Shown here: positions 54,087 to 64,000 of the stretch, one piece after another
How positions within the stretch are numbered: the stretch's first letter is position 1
Layout of the letters: each line of letters opens with the position of its first letter
Source of the DNA: Streptomyces inusitatus
GTDB lineage: Bacteria; Actinomycetota; Actinomycetes; Streptomycetales; Streptomycetaceae
Assembly (NCBI RefSeq): GCF_014651115.1
Contig: NZ_BMWG01000004.1
Coordinates: 186,001-250,000 of the forward strand
Direction of reading: 5' to 3'
DNA length: 64,000 nucleotides
Notes under the pieces: generated by a model
What the model saw: only the letters and a program-made list of their open reading frames with translations
Told to the model about the DNA's origin: nothing
The model's database searches: none
Program-made: the position numbers and the translations under genes

Positions 54087-57000
54087 GTGACGCAGCCTGC
54101 TTACCTCCGGTATCCGCACACCCACGGCGAGTTGATCGCCTTCACCGCCGAGGACGACGTCTGGGTCGCTCCTCTCGACGGCGGCCGCGCCTGGCGCGTC
54201 AGCGCCGACGACGTACCGGTCGACCATCCCCGGATCTCGCCCGACGGCTCGCACATCGCCTGGACATCGCGCCGGGACGGCGCGCCCGAGGTGCATCTCG
54301 CGCCCGTCGACGGCGGTCCGACCCGTCGGCTCACCCACTGGGGCAGCCACAAGACCGCCGTCCGGGGCTGGACCCCGGACGGCGAGATCCTCGCCCTCAC
54401 CACCCACGGCCGGCACTCCCTGCGCCGCACCTGGGCCCGCGCCCTCCCGCTGGACGGGGGGCCCGGCGCCGAGCTGCCCCACGGCCCGGTCGGCGGCCTC
54501 GCCCACGGCGAACCCGGGGTGCTCCTGCTCTCCGCCACCATGGGCCGCGAGGCCGCCGCCTGGAAGCGCTACCGGGGCGGCACGGCCGGAAAGCTCTGGA
54601 TCGACCGCGACGGCACGGGCGACTTCACCCGGCTGCACACCGGGCTCGACGGCAAGGGCAATATCGAGTACCCGCTGTGGGTCGGCGGCAGGATCGCCTT
54701 CCTCTCCGACCACGAGGGCGTCGGCGCCCTCTACTCCTCCCTGCCCGACGGCTCAGAACTGCGGCGGCACACCCCCGTCGACGGTTTCTACGCCCGGCAG
54801 GCCGCCACCGACGGCACCCGTGTCGTCTACTCCTCCGCCGGTGAGCTGTGGATCCTCGACGACCTCGAAGGGGCCGGGCCCCGCAGGCTCGACATCCGCC
54901 TCGGCGGTCAGCGCACCGATCTGCGCCCCCGGTACATCCACGGCGACCACCACGTCGGCGCCGCCTCGCCCGACCACACCGGACGCGGCAGCGCCGTGGA
55001 GATCCGCGGCGGCATCCACTGGATCACCCACCGGGACGGCCCCGCGCGGGCGCTCGCCGTGGAGCCGGGCGTACGGTCCCGACTGCCCCGCACCTTCCGC
55101 GCCGGGGGCGAACAGCAGGTCGTATGGGTGACGGACGCCGAGGGTGAGGACGCCCTGGAGTTCGCGCCCGCGGCCGGTGCAGTGCTCGGCGCGGCCCCGA
55201 ACAGGGTCGGGGCCGGACTCCTCGGCCGGGTGCACGGCCTCGCCGTCTCGCCCGACGGGAACAAGGTCGCCATCGCCTCCCACGACGGCCGGGTCCTGCT
55301 GGTGGAGCGCGAGTCCGGCGCGGTGCGCGAGGTCGACCGCAATGAGGACGGCGACGCCACCGGGCTCACCTTCTCCCCGGACTCCCGCTGGCTCGCCTGG
55401 TCGCACGCGGGCCCGCTCCCGCTCCGGCAGCTGAAGCTCGCCGACACCGCCGACCCCGCGAACCCGGTGGTCTCCGAGGCGACCCCGCTGCGCTTCCGCG
55501 ACTACGGGCCCGCCTTCACCCTCGACGGCAGACATCTGGCGTTCCTCTCCGAGCGCTCCTTCGACCCGGTGTACGACACCCATGTCTTCGACCTCGCCTT
55601 CGTCGGCAGTTGCCGCCCGCATCTGATCACCCTGGCCGCGACGACGCCCTCGCCGTTCGGCCCGCAGCGCCACGGCCGGGCCTTCGAACCCGAGAAGCCC
55701 GAGAAGGCTGACAAGTCCGAGAAGGACAAGACCGACAAGACCGACAAGGAGAACGGGCACCCGGACGGCGAGAACGGCGCCCCCGTCACCCGTGTAGACC
55801 TCGAAGGACTCGCCGACCGGATAGTCCCCTTCCCCGTCGAGGCCGCCAACTACTCCACCCTGCGCGCCGCCAAGGACGGAGTGCTGTGGCTGCGCCACCC
55901 GGTGCGCGGAGTCCTGGGCGCGGCCCGGGCCACCTCCGACGACCTCGGCCCCCGCACCACCCTGGAGCGGTACGACCTGGTCCAGCTGCACAGCGAGGAG
56001 CTGGCCTCCGAGGCCCGGGGCTACTCCGTCAGCGGGGACGGCAAGCGGGTGCTGCTCGCCGTCGACGGAGGGCTGAAGGTGGTGCCGAGCGACCGCCGCG
56101 CCTCCCGTGACGAGGACAGCGACAGCAATATCACCGTGGACCTCTCACGGATCCGCCGGCTGCTGGACCCGGCCGCCGAGTGGCGTCAGATGTACGCCGA
56201 GGCCGGCCGGCTGATGCGGGACAACTTCTGGCGGGCCGACCTCGGCGGCACCGACTGGGACGCGGTGCTGGAGCGCTACCGCCCGGTCCTCGGCCGGGTC
56301 GCCACCCATGACGACCTGGTGGACCTGCTCTGGGAGGTGCAGGGGGAGCTGGGCACCTCGCACGCCTATGTCACCCCCCGGGGCGGATACGGCAGCCGCG
56401 CCACCCGGCAGGGTCTGCTCGGGGCCGACATCTCCCGGGCGGCGGACGGGAACTGGCGGATCGACCGCGTACTCCCCTCGGAGACCTCCGACCCCGACGC
56501 GCACTCCCCGCTGGCCGCCCCCGGTGTCGCGGTCCGCGCGGGCGACGCGATCCTCGCGGTCGACGGCTGCCCGGTCGACCCGGTCGCGGGCCCCGGCCCG
56601 CTGCTGGTGGGCGCGGCGGGCAAACCGGTCGAGCTGACCGTCGCCCCCGCGGGCGGCGGCGAGCCGCGCCACCCGGTGGTGGTGCCCCTGGCCGACGAGG
56701 AGCCCCTGCGCTACCACGCCTGGGTCGCCGACCGCCGGGCCCATGTCCACGAGAAGTCCGGCGGCCGGCTCGGCTATCTCCATGTGCCCGACATGCAGGG
56801 GGCTGGCTGGGCCCAGATCCACCGCGATCTGCGCGTCGAGGTGGCCCGCGAGGGCCTGGTCGTGGACGTCCGGGAGAACCGGGGCGGCCACACCTCCGAG
56901 CTGATCATCGAGAAGCTCGCCCGCCGGATCGTGGGCTGGGACCTGCCGCGCGGCATGCGCCCCTCCAGCTATCCCCAGGACGCCCCGCGCGGCCCGGTGG

Positions 57001-57350
57001 TCGCGGTGGCCAACGAGTTCTCCGGCTCGGACGGCGACATCGTCAACGCGGCGATCAAGGCCCTGGGCATCGGACCCGTGGTCGGCACCCGCACCTGGGG
57101 CGGGGTGATCGGCATCGACAGCAGATACTCCCTGGTCGACGGGACCCTGGTCACCCAGCCCAAGTACGCCTTCTGGCTGGAGGGGTACGAGTGGGGGGTG
57201 GAGAACCACGGCGTCGACCCGGACGTCGAGGTGGTGATGACCCCTCAGGACCACGCCGCCGGCCGCGACCCCCAGCTCGACGAGGCCGTACGGATGGCCC
57301 TCGCGGCCCTGGCCGAGATCCCGGCCAAGACGCCTCCCGCACTGCCCTGA
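54087..57350 (+). CDS. Tricorn-type protease (S41 family with beta-propellers and PDZ)
   Basis: 1087 aa from GTG 54087 (MTQPAYLRYPHTHGELIAFT). Residues 1 to about 650 are WD40-like propeller repeats typical of tricorn (ISPDGSHIAWTS, VSPDGNKVAIASHDG, FSPDSRWLAWSHAG). A Lys/Asp/Glu low-complexity loop (about 530-560) interrupts the second propeller. Next come a core domain (about 690-750), a PDZ domain (about 790-860) and the S41 peptidase domain with nucleophile region NEFSGSDGDIVN (Ser at about 979-981). The final segment contains GVDPDVEV. Tricorn trims proteasome peptides. TAGGGT 6 nt before the start suggests a leaderless mRNA. Confidence 0.93.
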   Translation: MTQPAYLRYPHTHGELIAFTAEDDVWVAPLDGGRAWRVSADDVPVDHPRISPDGSHIAWTSRRDGAPEVHLAPVDGGPTRRLTHWGSHKTAVRGWTPDGEILALTTHGRHSLRRTWARALPLDGGPGAELPHGPVGGLAHGEPGVLLLSATMGREAAAWKRYRGGTAGKLWIDRDGTGDFTRLHTGLDGKGNIEYPLWVGGRIAFLSDHEGVGALYSSLPDGSELRRHTPVDGFYARQAATDGTRVVYSSAGELWILDDLEGAGPRRLDIRLGGQRTDLRPRYIHGDHHVGAASPDHTGRGSAVEIRGGIHWITHRDGPARALAVEPGVRSRLPRTFRAGGEQQVVWVTDAEGEDALEFAPAAGAVLGAAPNRVGAGLLGRVHGLAVSPDGNKVAIASHDGRVLLVERESGAVREVDRNEDGDATGLTFSPDSRWLAWSHAGPLPLRQLKLADTADPANPVVSEATPLRFRDYGPAFTLDGRHLAFLSERSFDPVYDTHVFDLAFVGSCRPHLITLAATTPSPFGPQRHGRAFEPEKPEKADKSEKDKTDKTDKENGHPDGENGAPVTRVDLEGLADRIVPFPVEAANYSTLRAAKDGVLWLRHPVRGVLGAARATSDDLGPRTTLERYDLVQLHSEELASEARGYSVSGDGKRVLLAVDGGLKVVPSDRRASRDEDSDSNITVDLSRIRRLLDPAAEWRQMYAEAGRLMRDNFWRADLGGTDWDAVLERYRPVLGRVATHDDLVDLLWEVQGELGTSHAYVTPRGGYGSRATRQGLLGADISRAADGNWRIDRVLPSETSDPDAHSPLAAPGVAVRAGDAILAVDGCPVDPVAGPGPLLVGAAGKPVELTVAPAGGGEPRHPVVVPLADEEPLRYHAWVADRRAHVHEKSGGRLGYLHVPDMQGAGWAQIHRDLRVEVAREGLVVDVRENRGGHTSELIIEKLARRIVGWDLPRGMRPSSYPQDAPRGPVVAVANEFSGSDGDIVNAAIKALGIGPVVGTRTWGGVIGIDSRYSLVDGTLVTQPKYAFWLEGYEWGVENHGVDPDVEVVMTPQDHAAGRDPQLDEAVRMALAALAEIPAKTPPALP

Positions 57351-57362
57351 CCTGCTGCCGCA

Positions 57363-57393
57363 CCGGCCGGGACCGTGAGCGGGTCCCGGCCGG
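57363..57393 (+). terminator. Terminator of the tricorn protease gene
   Basis: CCGGCCGGGACC (57363-57374), 7-nt loop, GGTCCCGGCCGG (57382-57393): a perfect 12-bp stem. Confidence 0.75.
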
Positions 57394-57460
57394 CGCGTCG
57401 GCGGCCCGCTCCGGTCGATAGCATGCTCGGGACATCGGCCCACCCGAGGAGGAAACCGGT

Positions 57461-57820
57461 ATGGCGGGAGAACCCCAGGCTGACTGCCTGTTCTGCAAGA
57501 TCGTCGCGGGCGATGTGCCGGCCACCGTGGTGCGCGAGACCGACTCCGTCGTCGCCTTCCGGGACATCAACCCCCAGGCCCCCAGCCATGTCCTGGTCAT
57601 CCCCAAGGCCCACTACCCCGACGCCGCCTCCCTCGCCGCTGCCGAGCCCGCGCTCGCCGCCGAGGTGCTGCGCGAGGCCGGCGAGGTCGCCGCCCTGGAG
57701 CGGACCGTCGACCCCGGCTACCGGATCGTCTTCAACACCGGCTCCGGAGCCGGACAGACCGTCTTCCACGCCCACGCCCACATCCTCGGCGGCCGCGGCC
57801 TCGCCTGGCCCCCCGGATAA
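57461..57820 (+). CDS. Histidine triad (HIT/HinT) nucleotide-binding protein
   Basis: 119 aa from ATG 57461 with GAGGA upstream. It starts with [14 protein letters not shown], whose C-x2-C may bind zinc with downstream His. It has [17 protein letters not shown] and ends with the triad HAHAH (103-107) in [12 protein letters not shown]. HinT enzymes hydrolyse aminoacyl- or lysyl-AMP phosphoramidates. RNase Z begins 5 bp after the stop, so they are cotranscribed. Confidence 0.93.
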   Translation: MAGEPQADCLFCKIVAGDVPATVVRETDSVVAFRDINPQAPSHVLVIPKAHYPDAASLAAAEPALAAEVLREAGEVAALERTVDPGYRIVFNTGSGAGQTVFHAHAHILGGRGLAWPPG

Positions 57821-57825
57821 CCCGC

Positions 57826-58743
57826 GTGTCCGTACGAGAGCTGGTAGTCCTCGGCACCGCCAGCCAGGTGCCCACCCGGCACCGGAACCACAACGGCTAT
57901 CTGCTGCGCTGGGACGCCGAGGGCCTGCTCTTCGACCCGGGCGAGGGCACCCAGCGCCAGATGCTGCGCGCCGGTGTCGCCGCGCACGACCTCAACCGGA
58001 TCTGCGTCACCCACTTCCATGGAGACCACTCCCTGGGGCTCGCCGGCGTCATCCAGCGGATCAATCTCGACCAGGTCCCGCACGAGATCACGGCCCACTA
58101 CCCGGCGAGCGGGCAGCACTTCTTCGAACGGCTGCGGTACGCCACCGCCTACCGCGAGAACGTGGCGCTGACCGAGGCCCCGGTCGGCGGCGGCACCGGC
58201 CTGATCACTCTCGCCAGGACCGGCGCGTACACCCTTGAGGCGCATCTCCTCTCACACCCCGTCGAGTCCTACGGCTACCGGCTCACCGAGCACGACGGCC
58301 GCCGGATGATCCCCGAGCGGCTCGCCGCCCACGGCATCGCCGGGCCCGACGTCGGCCGCCTCCAGCGCGAGGGCGAACTCCGCGGAGTCACCCTGGACGA
58401 GGTCAGCGAGGAGCGCCGGGGGCAGCGCTTCGCCTTCGTCATGGACACCCGGCTCTGCGAAGGCGTCCACGCCCTCGCCGACGGCTGCGACATGCTCGTC
58501 ATCGAGTCCACCTTCCTGGACGAGGACGAGCGGCTCGCCCTGGACCACGGCCATCTGACCGCCGGCCAGGCCGCCCGCGCCGCCCGTGACGCGGGCGTGC
58601 GCCACCTCGTCCTCACCCACTTCTCCCAGCGCTACCCGGACCCCGGGGAGTTCGAGCGCCAGGCCCGCGCCGCCGGGTTCGACGCCGAGCTGACCGTCGC
58701 CTCCGACCTTCTGCGCGTCCCCGTCCCCAAACGTCGACCATGA
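57826..58743 (+). CDS. rnz: Ribonuclease Z
   Basis: 305 aa from GTG 57826 ([21 protein letters not shown]). The zinc motif is HFHGDH (63-68) and the phosphodiesterase-type MBL pattern is complete: [41 protein letters not shown] and LTHFSQRY. The motif Thr-Ala-Ser after GTAS and the length match tRNase Z, which removes the 3' trailer of tRNAs lacking encoded CCA, such as both tRNAs in this window. It overlaps the next gene by ATGA. Confidence 0.92.
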   Translation: MSVRELVVLGTASQVPTRHRNHNGYLLRWDAEGLLFDPGEGTQRQMLRAGVAAHDLNRICVTHFHGDHSLGLAGVIQRINLDQVPHEITAHYPASGQHFFERLRYATAYRENVALTEAPVGGGTGLITLARTGAYTLEAHLLSHPVESYGYRLTEHDGRRMIPERLAAHGIAGPDVGRLQREGELRGVTLDEVSEERRGQRFAFVMDTRLCEGVHALADGCDMLVIESTFLDEDERLALDHGHLTAGQAARAARDAGVRHLVLTHFSQRYPDPGEFERQARAAGFDAELTVASDLLRVPVPKRRP

Positions 58744-59765
58744 GCGAAGCTGGACCCGTGCCCCTCCCCAAAGCCGAACTGCACCTGCACATCGAAGGCA
58801 CCCTGGAGCCCGAACTCGCGTTCGCGCTCGCCGCGCGCAACGCGGTGGAACTGCCCTTCGAGAACACCGAAGCGCTCCGCCGCGCCTATGACTTCGAGGA
58901 TCTCCAGTCGTTCCTGGACCTCTACTACAGCCTGATGGCCGTGCTGCGCACCGAGGACGACTTCGCGGACCTCGCCGACGCCTATCTGACCCGTGCGGCG
59001 GCCCAGGGCGTACGCCACGCGGAGATCTTCTTCGACCCGCAGGCGCACATCTCCCGGGGCGTTTCCCTGGGCACCGTCGTCGACGGCCTGGCCCGCGCCC
59101 TGGACGCGAGCGAGCAGCGCCACGGCATCTCCACCCGTCTGATCATGTGCTTTCTGCGGGACGAGTCCGCCGAGTCCGCCATGGAGACGCTGGAGGCCGC
59201 CAAGCCGTATCTGCACCGGATCACCGCCGTGGGCCTGGACTCCGCGGAGGCCGGCAATCCGCCGTCCAAGTTCCGCGAGGTGTACGAGGCGGCCGCCGCG
59301 CTCGGTCTGCGCAAGGTCGCGCACGCGGGCGAGGAGGGCCCGGCCTCGTACGTCAGGGAGGCCCTGGACGTCCTCGGGGTGGAGCGCGTCGACCACGGGC
59401 TGCGCTGCCTGGAGGACGCCGAGCTGGTCGCCCGGCTGGCCAGGGAGCGGATCCCGCTGACGCTCTGCCCGCTCTCCAACGTACGGCTGCGAGTCATCGA
59501 CACGCTGGAGGACCATCCGCTCGACCGGATGATGGACGCGGGCCTGATGTGCACCGTCAACTCCGACGACCCCGCCTACTTCGGCGGCTATGTCGGCGAC
59601 ACCTTCCACGCCGTGCGCGAGGCGCTCTCGCTCGACGAGGAGCGCCTGCGCGAGCTGGCGCGCAACTCCTTCCTCGCCTCCTTCCTGGAGGACGACGAGG
59701 AGCGGCGGGCCCGGCTGATCGCCGAGGTCGACGCGTACGACTTCACGGTGGAACTGGCCGAGTAG
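58740..59765 (+). CDS. Adenosine deaminase superfamily protein, adenine-deaminase (Aah1) type
   Basis: 341 aa from ATG 58740, overlapping the rnz stop. Metal and catalytic motifs: HLHIEGT (15-21), HAGEEGP, VDHG and [11 protein letters not shown]. The stretches [39 protein letters not shown] and PLSNVRL follow the microbial adenine deaminase (Aah1-like) pattern more closely than classical adenosine deaminase. The likely reaction is adenine to hypoxanthine in purine salvage. Automatic annotation would probably say adenosine deaminase, so substrate needs a direct assay. HIT-rnz-add appear to form one operon. Confidence 0.85.
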   Translation: MSEAGPVPLPKAELHLHIEGTLEPELAFALAARNAVELPFENTEALRRAYDFEDLQSFLDLYYSLMAVLRTEDDFADLADAYLTRAAAQGVRHAEIFFDPQAHISRGVSLGTVVDGLARALDASEQRHGISTRLIMCFLRDESAESAMETLEAAKPYLHRITAVGLDSAEAGNPPSKFREVYEAAAALGLRKVAHAGEEGPASYVREALDVLGVERVDHGLRCLEDAELVARLARERIPLTLCPLSNVRLRVIDTLEDHPLDRMMDAGLMCTVNSDDPAYFGGYVGDTFHAVREALSLDEERLRELARNSFLASFLEDDEERRARLIAEVDAYDFTVELAE

Positions 59766-59776
59766 CCCCCGGGCCC

Positions 59777-59800
59777 GGCGGACAGGCTCTTCCGTCCGCC
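59777..59800. terminator. Bidirectional hairpin between the deaminase and a convergent membrane-protein gene
   Basis: GGCGGAC (59777-59783), 10-nt loop, GTCCGCC (59794-59800). Confidence 0.65.
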
Positions 59801-59804
59801 CCGG

Positions 59805-60317
59805 CTAGCCTCCTGTGGTCGCGCCGGGGCGGAAGATCATCAGTACGACGACGACCGTCCAGAGCAGATTGAAGATCCCGGTGAGCCCGCTGAGCCGGGC
59901 CGCCGCCGGGCGGACGCGCTTCTCGTCCGCACCCGCACCCACCCCCGCACCCGGCGCCGTCAGTTCGAGCAGGGTCGCCTGGAGGGGCAGCAGCATCAGG
60001 ACGAGCACGCCCGCGGCGATCGCGGTGAGCACCGTCGACACCAGCAGCCAGGCGTCCGTCAGAATCCCCATCCTCGCCCCGGTGGCGACCCCGAAGACCG
60101 GCACGGCGAGCCCCGCGATGGCGTAGCCCCGGCATATCCGGTGCAGCAGCCCGGCGATCGAGGCCGCCCGCTCGCCCCTCTCCTCGCCGTCGTCCGCGAT
60201 CTCCCCGCCTGCCCCCGCCGCCCGGGCGTAGCGGGGAAAGATCGAGGCGGCCACGGTGATCGGCCCGATCGTCAGGATCGCCGCGAGGACATGGATGGAC
60301 AGCAGCATTTTTGACAC
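59805..60317 (-). CDS. Four-helix membrane protein (DUF2269-like)
   Basis: 170 aa from GTG 60317, with GGAGG 9 nt upstream; an ATG three codons on is the alternative. About four hydrophobic helices: LLSIHVLAAILTIGPITVAAS, GYAIAGLAVPVFGVATGA, LLVSTVLTAIAAGVLVLMLLPLQ and LTGIFNLLWTVVVVLMIF. Loops are charged, one Glu-rich and one with Gly/Ala. The layout (His in helix 1, LxxHxL) resembles the DUF2269 membrane family. It is divergent from the padR-like gene and may be its target (inference). Confidence 0.7.
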   Translation of the reverse strand: MSKMLLSIHVLAAILTIGPITVAASIFPRYARAAGAGGEIADDGEERGERAASIAGLLHRICRGYAIAGLAVPVFGVATGARMGILTDAWLLVSTVLTAIAAGVLVLMLLPLQATLLELTAPGAGVGAGADEKRVRPAAARLSGLTGIFNLLWTVVVVLMIFRPGATTGG

Positions 60318-60384
60318 GGGTGGTGGCCTCCGGGCGAACCGATGTGTTGGCTGCCAATAGATAGCACGCCAAGATAGCCCTTGT

Positions 60385-60397
60385 GTAGGCTGCCTAC
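60385..60397. promoter_or_regulatory. Inverted repeat at the padR start: candidate PadR operator
   Basis: GTAGGC-T-GCCTAC, a perfect 6-1-6 palindrome whose last base is 2 nt before the padR ATG at 60400. The element also contains a TAGGCT hexamer usable as a -10 box. Placement suits autoregulation and control of the divergent membrane-protein gene. Confidence 0.5.
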
Positions 60398-60399
60398 CC

Positions 60400-60759
60400 A
60401 TGAGGCCCATGAGGACAGACGCGGTGCGAGGGCACCTGGACGGACTGCTGCTGGCGGTGCTCGAACCGGGCCCGCTGCACGGGTACGCGATCATCGCGGC
60501 GGTGCAGCGGCGCAGCGGGGGTGTGCTGGAGCTGAAGACCGGCACCATCTACCCGGCGCTTCAGCGGCTGGAGCGCCTCGGGCTGCTCGACAGCGGCTGG
60601 GAGTCGACCGGCGAGCGCCGCCGCCGCCGCTACGAGCTGACGGAGGCGGGCCGGGGGGCCCTGACGGCCGAGCGGTCCGCCTGGAGCGAGTTCACCGCCG
60701 CGATCGGCTCCGTACTCAACCCCGCCGTGAACCCCGTCGCTCCCCGGCCCGCCGGATGA
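60400..60759 (+). CDS. PadR family transcriptional regulator
   Basis: 119 aa from ATG 60400 (ATG 60409 also possible). Winged-helix PadR core: VRGHLDGLLLAVLEPGPLHGYAIIAAVQRRS, LELKTGTIYPALQRLERLGLL and the wing RRRRYELTEAGRGAL. It is at the short end of the family, with a brief C-terminal helix for dimerisation. Its stop overlaps the next gene (ATGA), so a PadR plus permease-prefix-type membrane protein pair is cotranslated, a common actinomycete module. Confidence 0.9.
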   Translation: MRPMRTDAVRGHLDGLLLAVLEPGPLHGYAIIAAVQRRSGGVLELKTGTIYPALQRLERLGLLDSGWESTGERRRRRYELTEAGRGALTAERSAWSEFTAAIGSVLNPAVNPVAPRPAG

Positions 60760-61421
60760 GCGCCGCCCGGATTCTGACCCCCGCGGACGCGGATCCCGTC
60801 GAGGAGCACGTCGCGGCCCTCGCCGCGGCCGTGCACGGCCCGGCCCGGGTCAAGGCCCGGATGATCGAGGAGATCCGGGACGGCCTCGTCGAGACGGCCG
60901 CCGCCCACGAGGAGGAGGGGATGCCGCCTTCGGCGGCCGCCCGCCGGGCGGTGCGCGAGTTCGGGACCGTCGAGGAGCTGGTGCCCGGCTGGCAGCGGGA
61001 GCTGACCGTCGCTCAGGCGCGGCACACCGCCCGGGCCGCCGCCATGGCCTTCCCGTTCCTGCTGGTCTGCGGGCTCCTGGTGCACGCCGTGGGGGAGGGC
61101 TGGGGGCTGCGGCTGCTCACCGTCCTCCTCGCGGCGGTCGCGGGCGTCGCCGGAGTGCTCGCCGCCGCGACGCCGGCCGTCACCGGGATCCTCGCCCGCA
61201 GAGTGGCGCTTCCGCCGGGGCTGCCGCTGGCCGTCGCCTGGACCGGCACCGCCACCGCGGTGGCCACCGCGCTCGCCACCCTCGGCCTGGTCGTCGCCTC
61301 GGCGCTGGCGCGGGAGTGGCCGGTGACGGCGCTCGCCGGGGTGCTCGCCGCCGTCGCGCACGCGCTGGTCGCGGGCCCGGCCAGGGCCTGCCGTCGATAC
61401 GCCCGGCTGACGGCCGCCTGA
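60756..61421 (+). CDS. Membrane protein with permease-prefix-like N-terminal domain
   Basis: 221 aa from ATG 60756, overlapping padR by 4 bp. Residues about 12-85 form a helical domain (HVAALAAAVHGPARVKARMIEEIRDGLVE ... EEGMPPSAAARRAVREFG) of the permease-prefix/DUF1700 kind, often found with PadR partners. About four membrane helices follow, for example FPFLLVCGLLVHAV and LLTVLLAAVAGVAGVLAAATPAV. It is the likely effector or target of the PadR regulator; the stimulus is unknown. Confidence 0.78.
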   Translation: MSAARILTPADADPVEEHVAALAAAVHGPARVKARMIEEIRDGLVETAAAHEEEGMPPSAAARRAVREFGTVEELVPGWQRELTVAQARHTARAAAMAFPFLLVCGLLVHAVGEGWGLRLLTVLLAAVAGVAGVLAAATPAVTGILARRVALPPGLPLAVAWTGTATAVATALATLGLVVASALAREWPVTALAGVLAAVAHALVAGPARACRRYARLTAA

Positions 61422-61584
61422 GCCTGCGGCCTCCACGTCGTACGCCTCAGAAACACCGGGAGAGCACAGCTTTCGCGAATGCCCCCAAGGCCCCAGCAGT
61501 CACCATGATTCGCCGTGTCCGACCGTCCCGCCGACCCGGTTTGGCAGACTGGCCGGAAGCACCACGCACAGAAGCGGCGGCACA

Positions 61585-62712
61585 GTGAGCACTCGGCACG
61601 CGAACCACCACGGCCCACCGGTGACGGGCCACCACGCCCCCTGCCTCGATCCCCTCGCCCATCTGCGGACCCCCGAGGACCCCGGCTGCGACGTCTATCT
61701 CACCGGCACGGTCTTCCTCGACATCATCTTCACCGGCCTCGACTCCGCCCCCGTGCGCGGCACCGAGTCCTGGGCCCGGGGCATGGGCTCCAGCCCGGGC
61801 GGGGTCGCCAACATGGCGACCGCCCTCGCCCGGCTCGGTCTGCACACCTCGCTCGCCGCCGCGTTCGGGGACGACCACTACGGCGACTACTGCTGGGACG
61901 CCCTCGAACAGGGCGAGGGCATCGACCTCTCCCGGTCGCGCACGGTGCCCGGCTGGCACTCTCCCGTCACCGTCTCCATGGCGTACGAGGGCGAGCGGAC
62001 GATGATCTCCCACGGCCACGAGGCCCCGCCGCCGGAGTCCGCCCGCGACAGCCCGCCGCCCTCCAGGGCCGCTGTGGCCTCCCTGACCCCCGGCCGCCGC
62101 GACGAGTGGATCGCCCGCGCCGCCGCCGGGGGGACCAGGGTCTTCGCCGACGTCGGCTGGGACGAGACGGGCCGCTGGGACCCGGCCGACCTCGCCGATC
62201 TGGAGCACTGCGAGGCATTCCTCCCCAACGCGGCGGAGGCGATGCGCTACACCCGCGCCGCCACCCCGGTCGCCGCCGCCCACGCGCTCGCCGAGCGGGT
62301 GCCGGTGGCCGTCGTCACCCTGGGGGCCGAGGGGGCGTACGCGGTGGACGGCCGCACCGGCGAGAGCGCCCAGGTCCCGGCCATCGCGGTGGAGGCGCTC
62401 GACCCGACCGGGGCGGGCGATGTCTTCGTGGCCGGATTCGTCACCGGGACCCTCGCGGAGTGGCCGCTCGCCGACCGGCTCGCCTTCGCCGGGCTGACCG
62501 CCGCCCTCTCCGTGCAGGAGTTCGGCGGCTCGCTCTCCGCGCCCGGCTGGCTGGAGATCGCCGCCTGGTGGCAGCGGGTGCGGGAGGTCGCCGGACAGGA
62601 CGCCGCCCCGCTGCGACGGTACGCCTTCCTGGACGCGCTGCTGCCCTCGCCCCCGCTGGACTGGCCGCGCCGGCGCGCCGTGCCGACCATCGGCTTCCGC
62701 AGCCCGGTCTGA
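61585..62712 (+). CDS. PfkB family carbohydrate kinase
   Basis: 375 aa from GTG 61585; the first 35 residues are poorly conserved-looking and rich in His/Pro, so an internal start is possible. PfkB signatures: VYLTGTVFLDIIFTGL, SSPGGVANMATALARLG near the N-terminus, FLPNAAEAMRYT, and the anion-hole motif DPTGAGDVFVAGF. The family phosphorylates ribose, fructose, nucleosides or similar sugars; substrate unknown. A strong terminator follows. Confidence 0.88.
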   Translation: MSTRHANHHGPPVTGHHAPCLDPLAHLRTPEDPGCDVYLTGTVFLDIIFTGLDSAPVRGTESWARGMGSSPGGVANMATALARLGLHTSLAAAFGDDHYGDYCWDALEQGEGIDLSRSRTVPGWHSPVTVSMAYEGERTMISHGHEAPPPESARDSPPPSRAAVASLTPGRRDEWIARAAAGGTRVFADVGWDETGRWDPADLADLEHCEAFLPNAAEAMRYTRAATPVAAAHALAERVPVAVVTLGAEGAYAVDGRTGESAQVPAIAVEALDPTGAGDVFVAGFVTGTLAEWPLADRLAFAGLTAALSVQEFGGSLSAPGWLEIAAWWQRVREVAGQDAAPLRRYAFLDALLPSPPLDWPRRRAVPTIGFRSPV

Positions 62713-62718
62713 CCCTGC

Positions 62719-62752
62719 CCGGCGGGCCCCCGCTTCCGGCCGGGCCCGCCGG
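62719..62752 (+). terminator. Terminator of the PfkB kinase gene
   Basis: CCGGCGGGCCC (62719-62729), 12-nt loop, GGGCCCGCCGG (62742-62752), a perfect 11-bp stem, then AAAACCCC. Confidence 0.75.
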
Positions 62753-62859
62753 AAAACCCCTCGGCCCCTGTCAGTGCGGCGTCGTACGCTTGAGGTCCAG
62801 AGGTTGTCGAGCGGCGAGAACCCTCAGCGGGAGGTATGCGCAGGCCACAGAGCCGGCCC

Positions 62860-63978
<1,119 letters not shown>

Positions 63979-63991
63979 CGGTAAAAGCACC

Positions 63992-64000
63992 ATGTCGATC
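63992..64000 (+). CDS. Start of the next gene, probably ybeY (3' truncated)
   Basis: Only ATG-TCG-ATC (Met-Ser-Ile) is inside the window, 14 bp after phoH. Actinomycete YbeY, the endoribonuclease for 16S rRNA maturation, usually begins Met-Ser-Ile and follows phoH. This is an identification by position; three codons alone prove nothing. Confidence 0.45.

Overview
The window is a stretch of chromosome from a high-GC actinomycete, almost certainly a Streptomyces. The base composition is extreme, GTG starts are common, and the two tRNA genes have no encoded CCA. The order rplU-rpmA-obg ... proB-proA ... nadD-LCP-rsfS ... leuS ... comEA-comEC-holA-rpsT-lepA ... hemW ... hrcA-dnaJ-rsmE ... HIT ... 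phoH is the familiar conserved core of that genus. No CRISPR array, prophage, insertion sequence or rRNA operon is visible.

Region 1 (1-7162) is an accessory glycan cluster on alternating strands: a nucleotide-sugar dehydrogenase of the UDP-ManNAc type (5' truncated), a two-domain glycosyltransferase, a UDP-GlcNAc 2-epimerase, a second related glycosyltransferase and a left-handed beta-helix acetyltransferase. Together they could make and polymerise an N-acylated mannosaminuronate-type sugar. Region 2 (7216-9748) is rplU-rpmA-obg. Region 3 (9968-16164) is a wall-polymer unit: a glycosyltransferase, a fused CDP-ribitol synthase (cytidylyltransferase plus reductase) and a membrane-bound TagF-like polyol-phosphate polymerase. 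The LCP transferase at 23728 (PdtA-like), which would attach a glycopolymer to peptidoglycan, lies a few genes away, so regions 1, 3 and the LCP gene may serve one cell-wall polymer pathway.

Region 4 (16294-26626) holds proline synthesis (proB, proA), a pair of membrane proteins sharing an N-terminal VVFDE motif, an M48 protease, nadD, the LCP protein, rsfS and a histidine phosphatase that appears to start at CTG. Region 5 (26777-30951) has two identical tRNA-Ala(GGC) genes bracketing two tiny zinc-ribbon genes. It is followed by leuS, preceded by a Leu-rich leader peptide and an attenuator-like hairpin. Region 6 (31023-41959) carries DegV, comEA/comEC, a PPOX protein, an arylamine N-acetyltransferase, holA, rpsT and lepA; here the comEC frame has no stop where the protein should end. 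Region 7 (41991-48432) has an 11-bp periodic repeat array, an acyl-CoA ligase, hemW, a seven-bladed PLL-type lectin that looks like an accessory insertion, a DUF3097 protein and a metallo-hydrolase with a collagen-like insert. Region 8 (48490-64000) has CIRCE-controlled hrcA-dnaJ, a nitronate monooxygenase-like gene, rsmE, a tricorn-type protease, HIT, RNase Z, an adenine-deaminase-like gene, a PadR unit, a PfkB kinase, phoH and the first codons of a gene that is probably ybeY.

Two regulatory themes recur. Ten genes have a TAnnnT hexamer 6-8 nt before the start codon and no convincing Shine-Dalgarno, which suggests leaderless transcripts. Many operons end in long GC-rich perfect hairpins without a T-tract.
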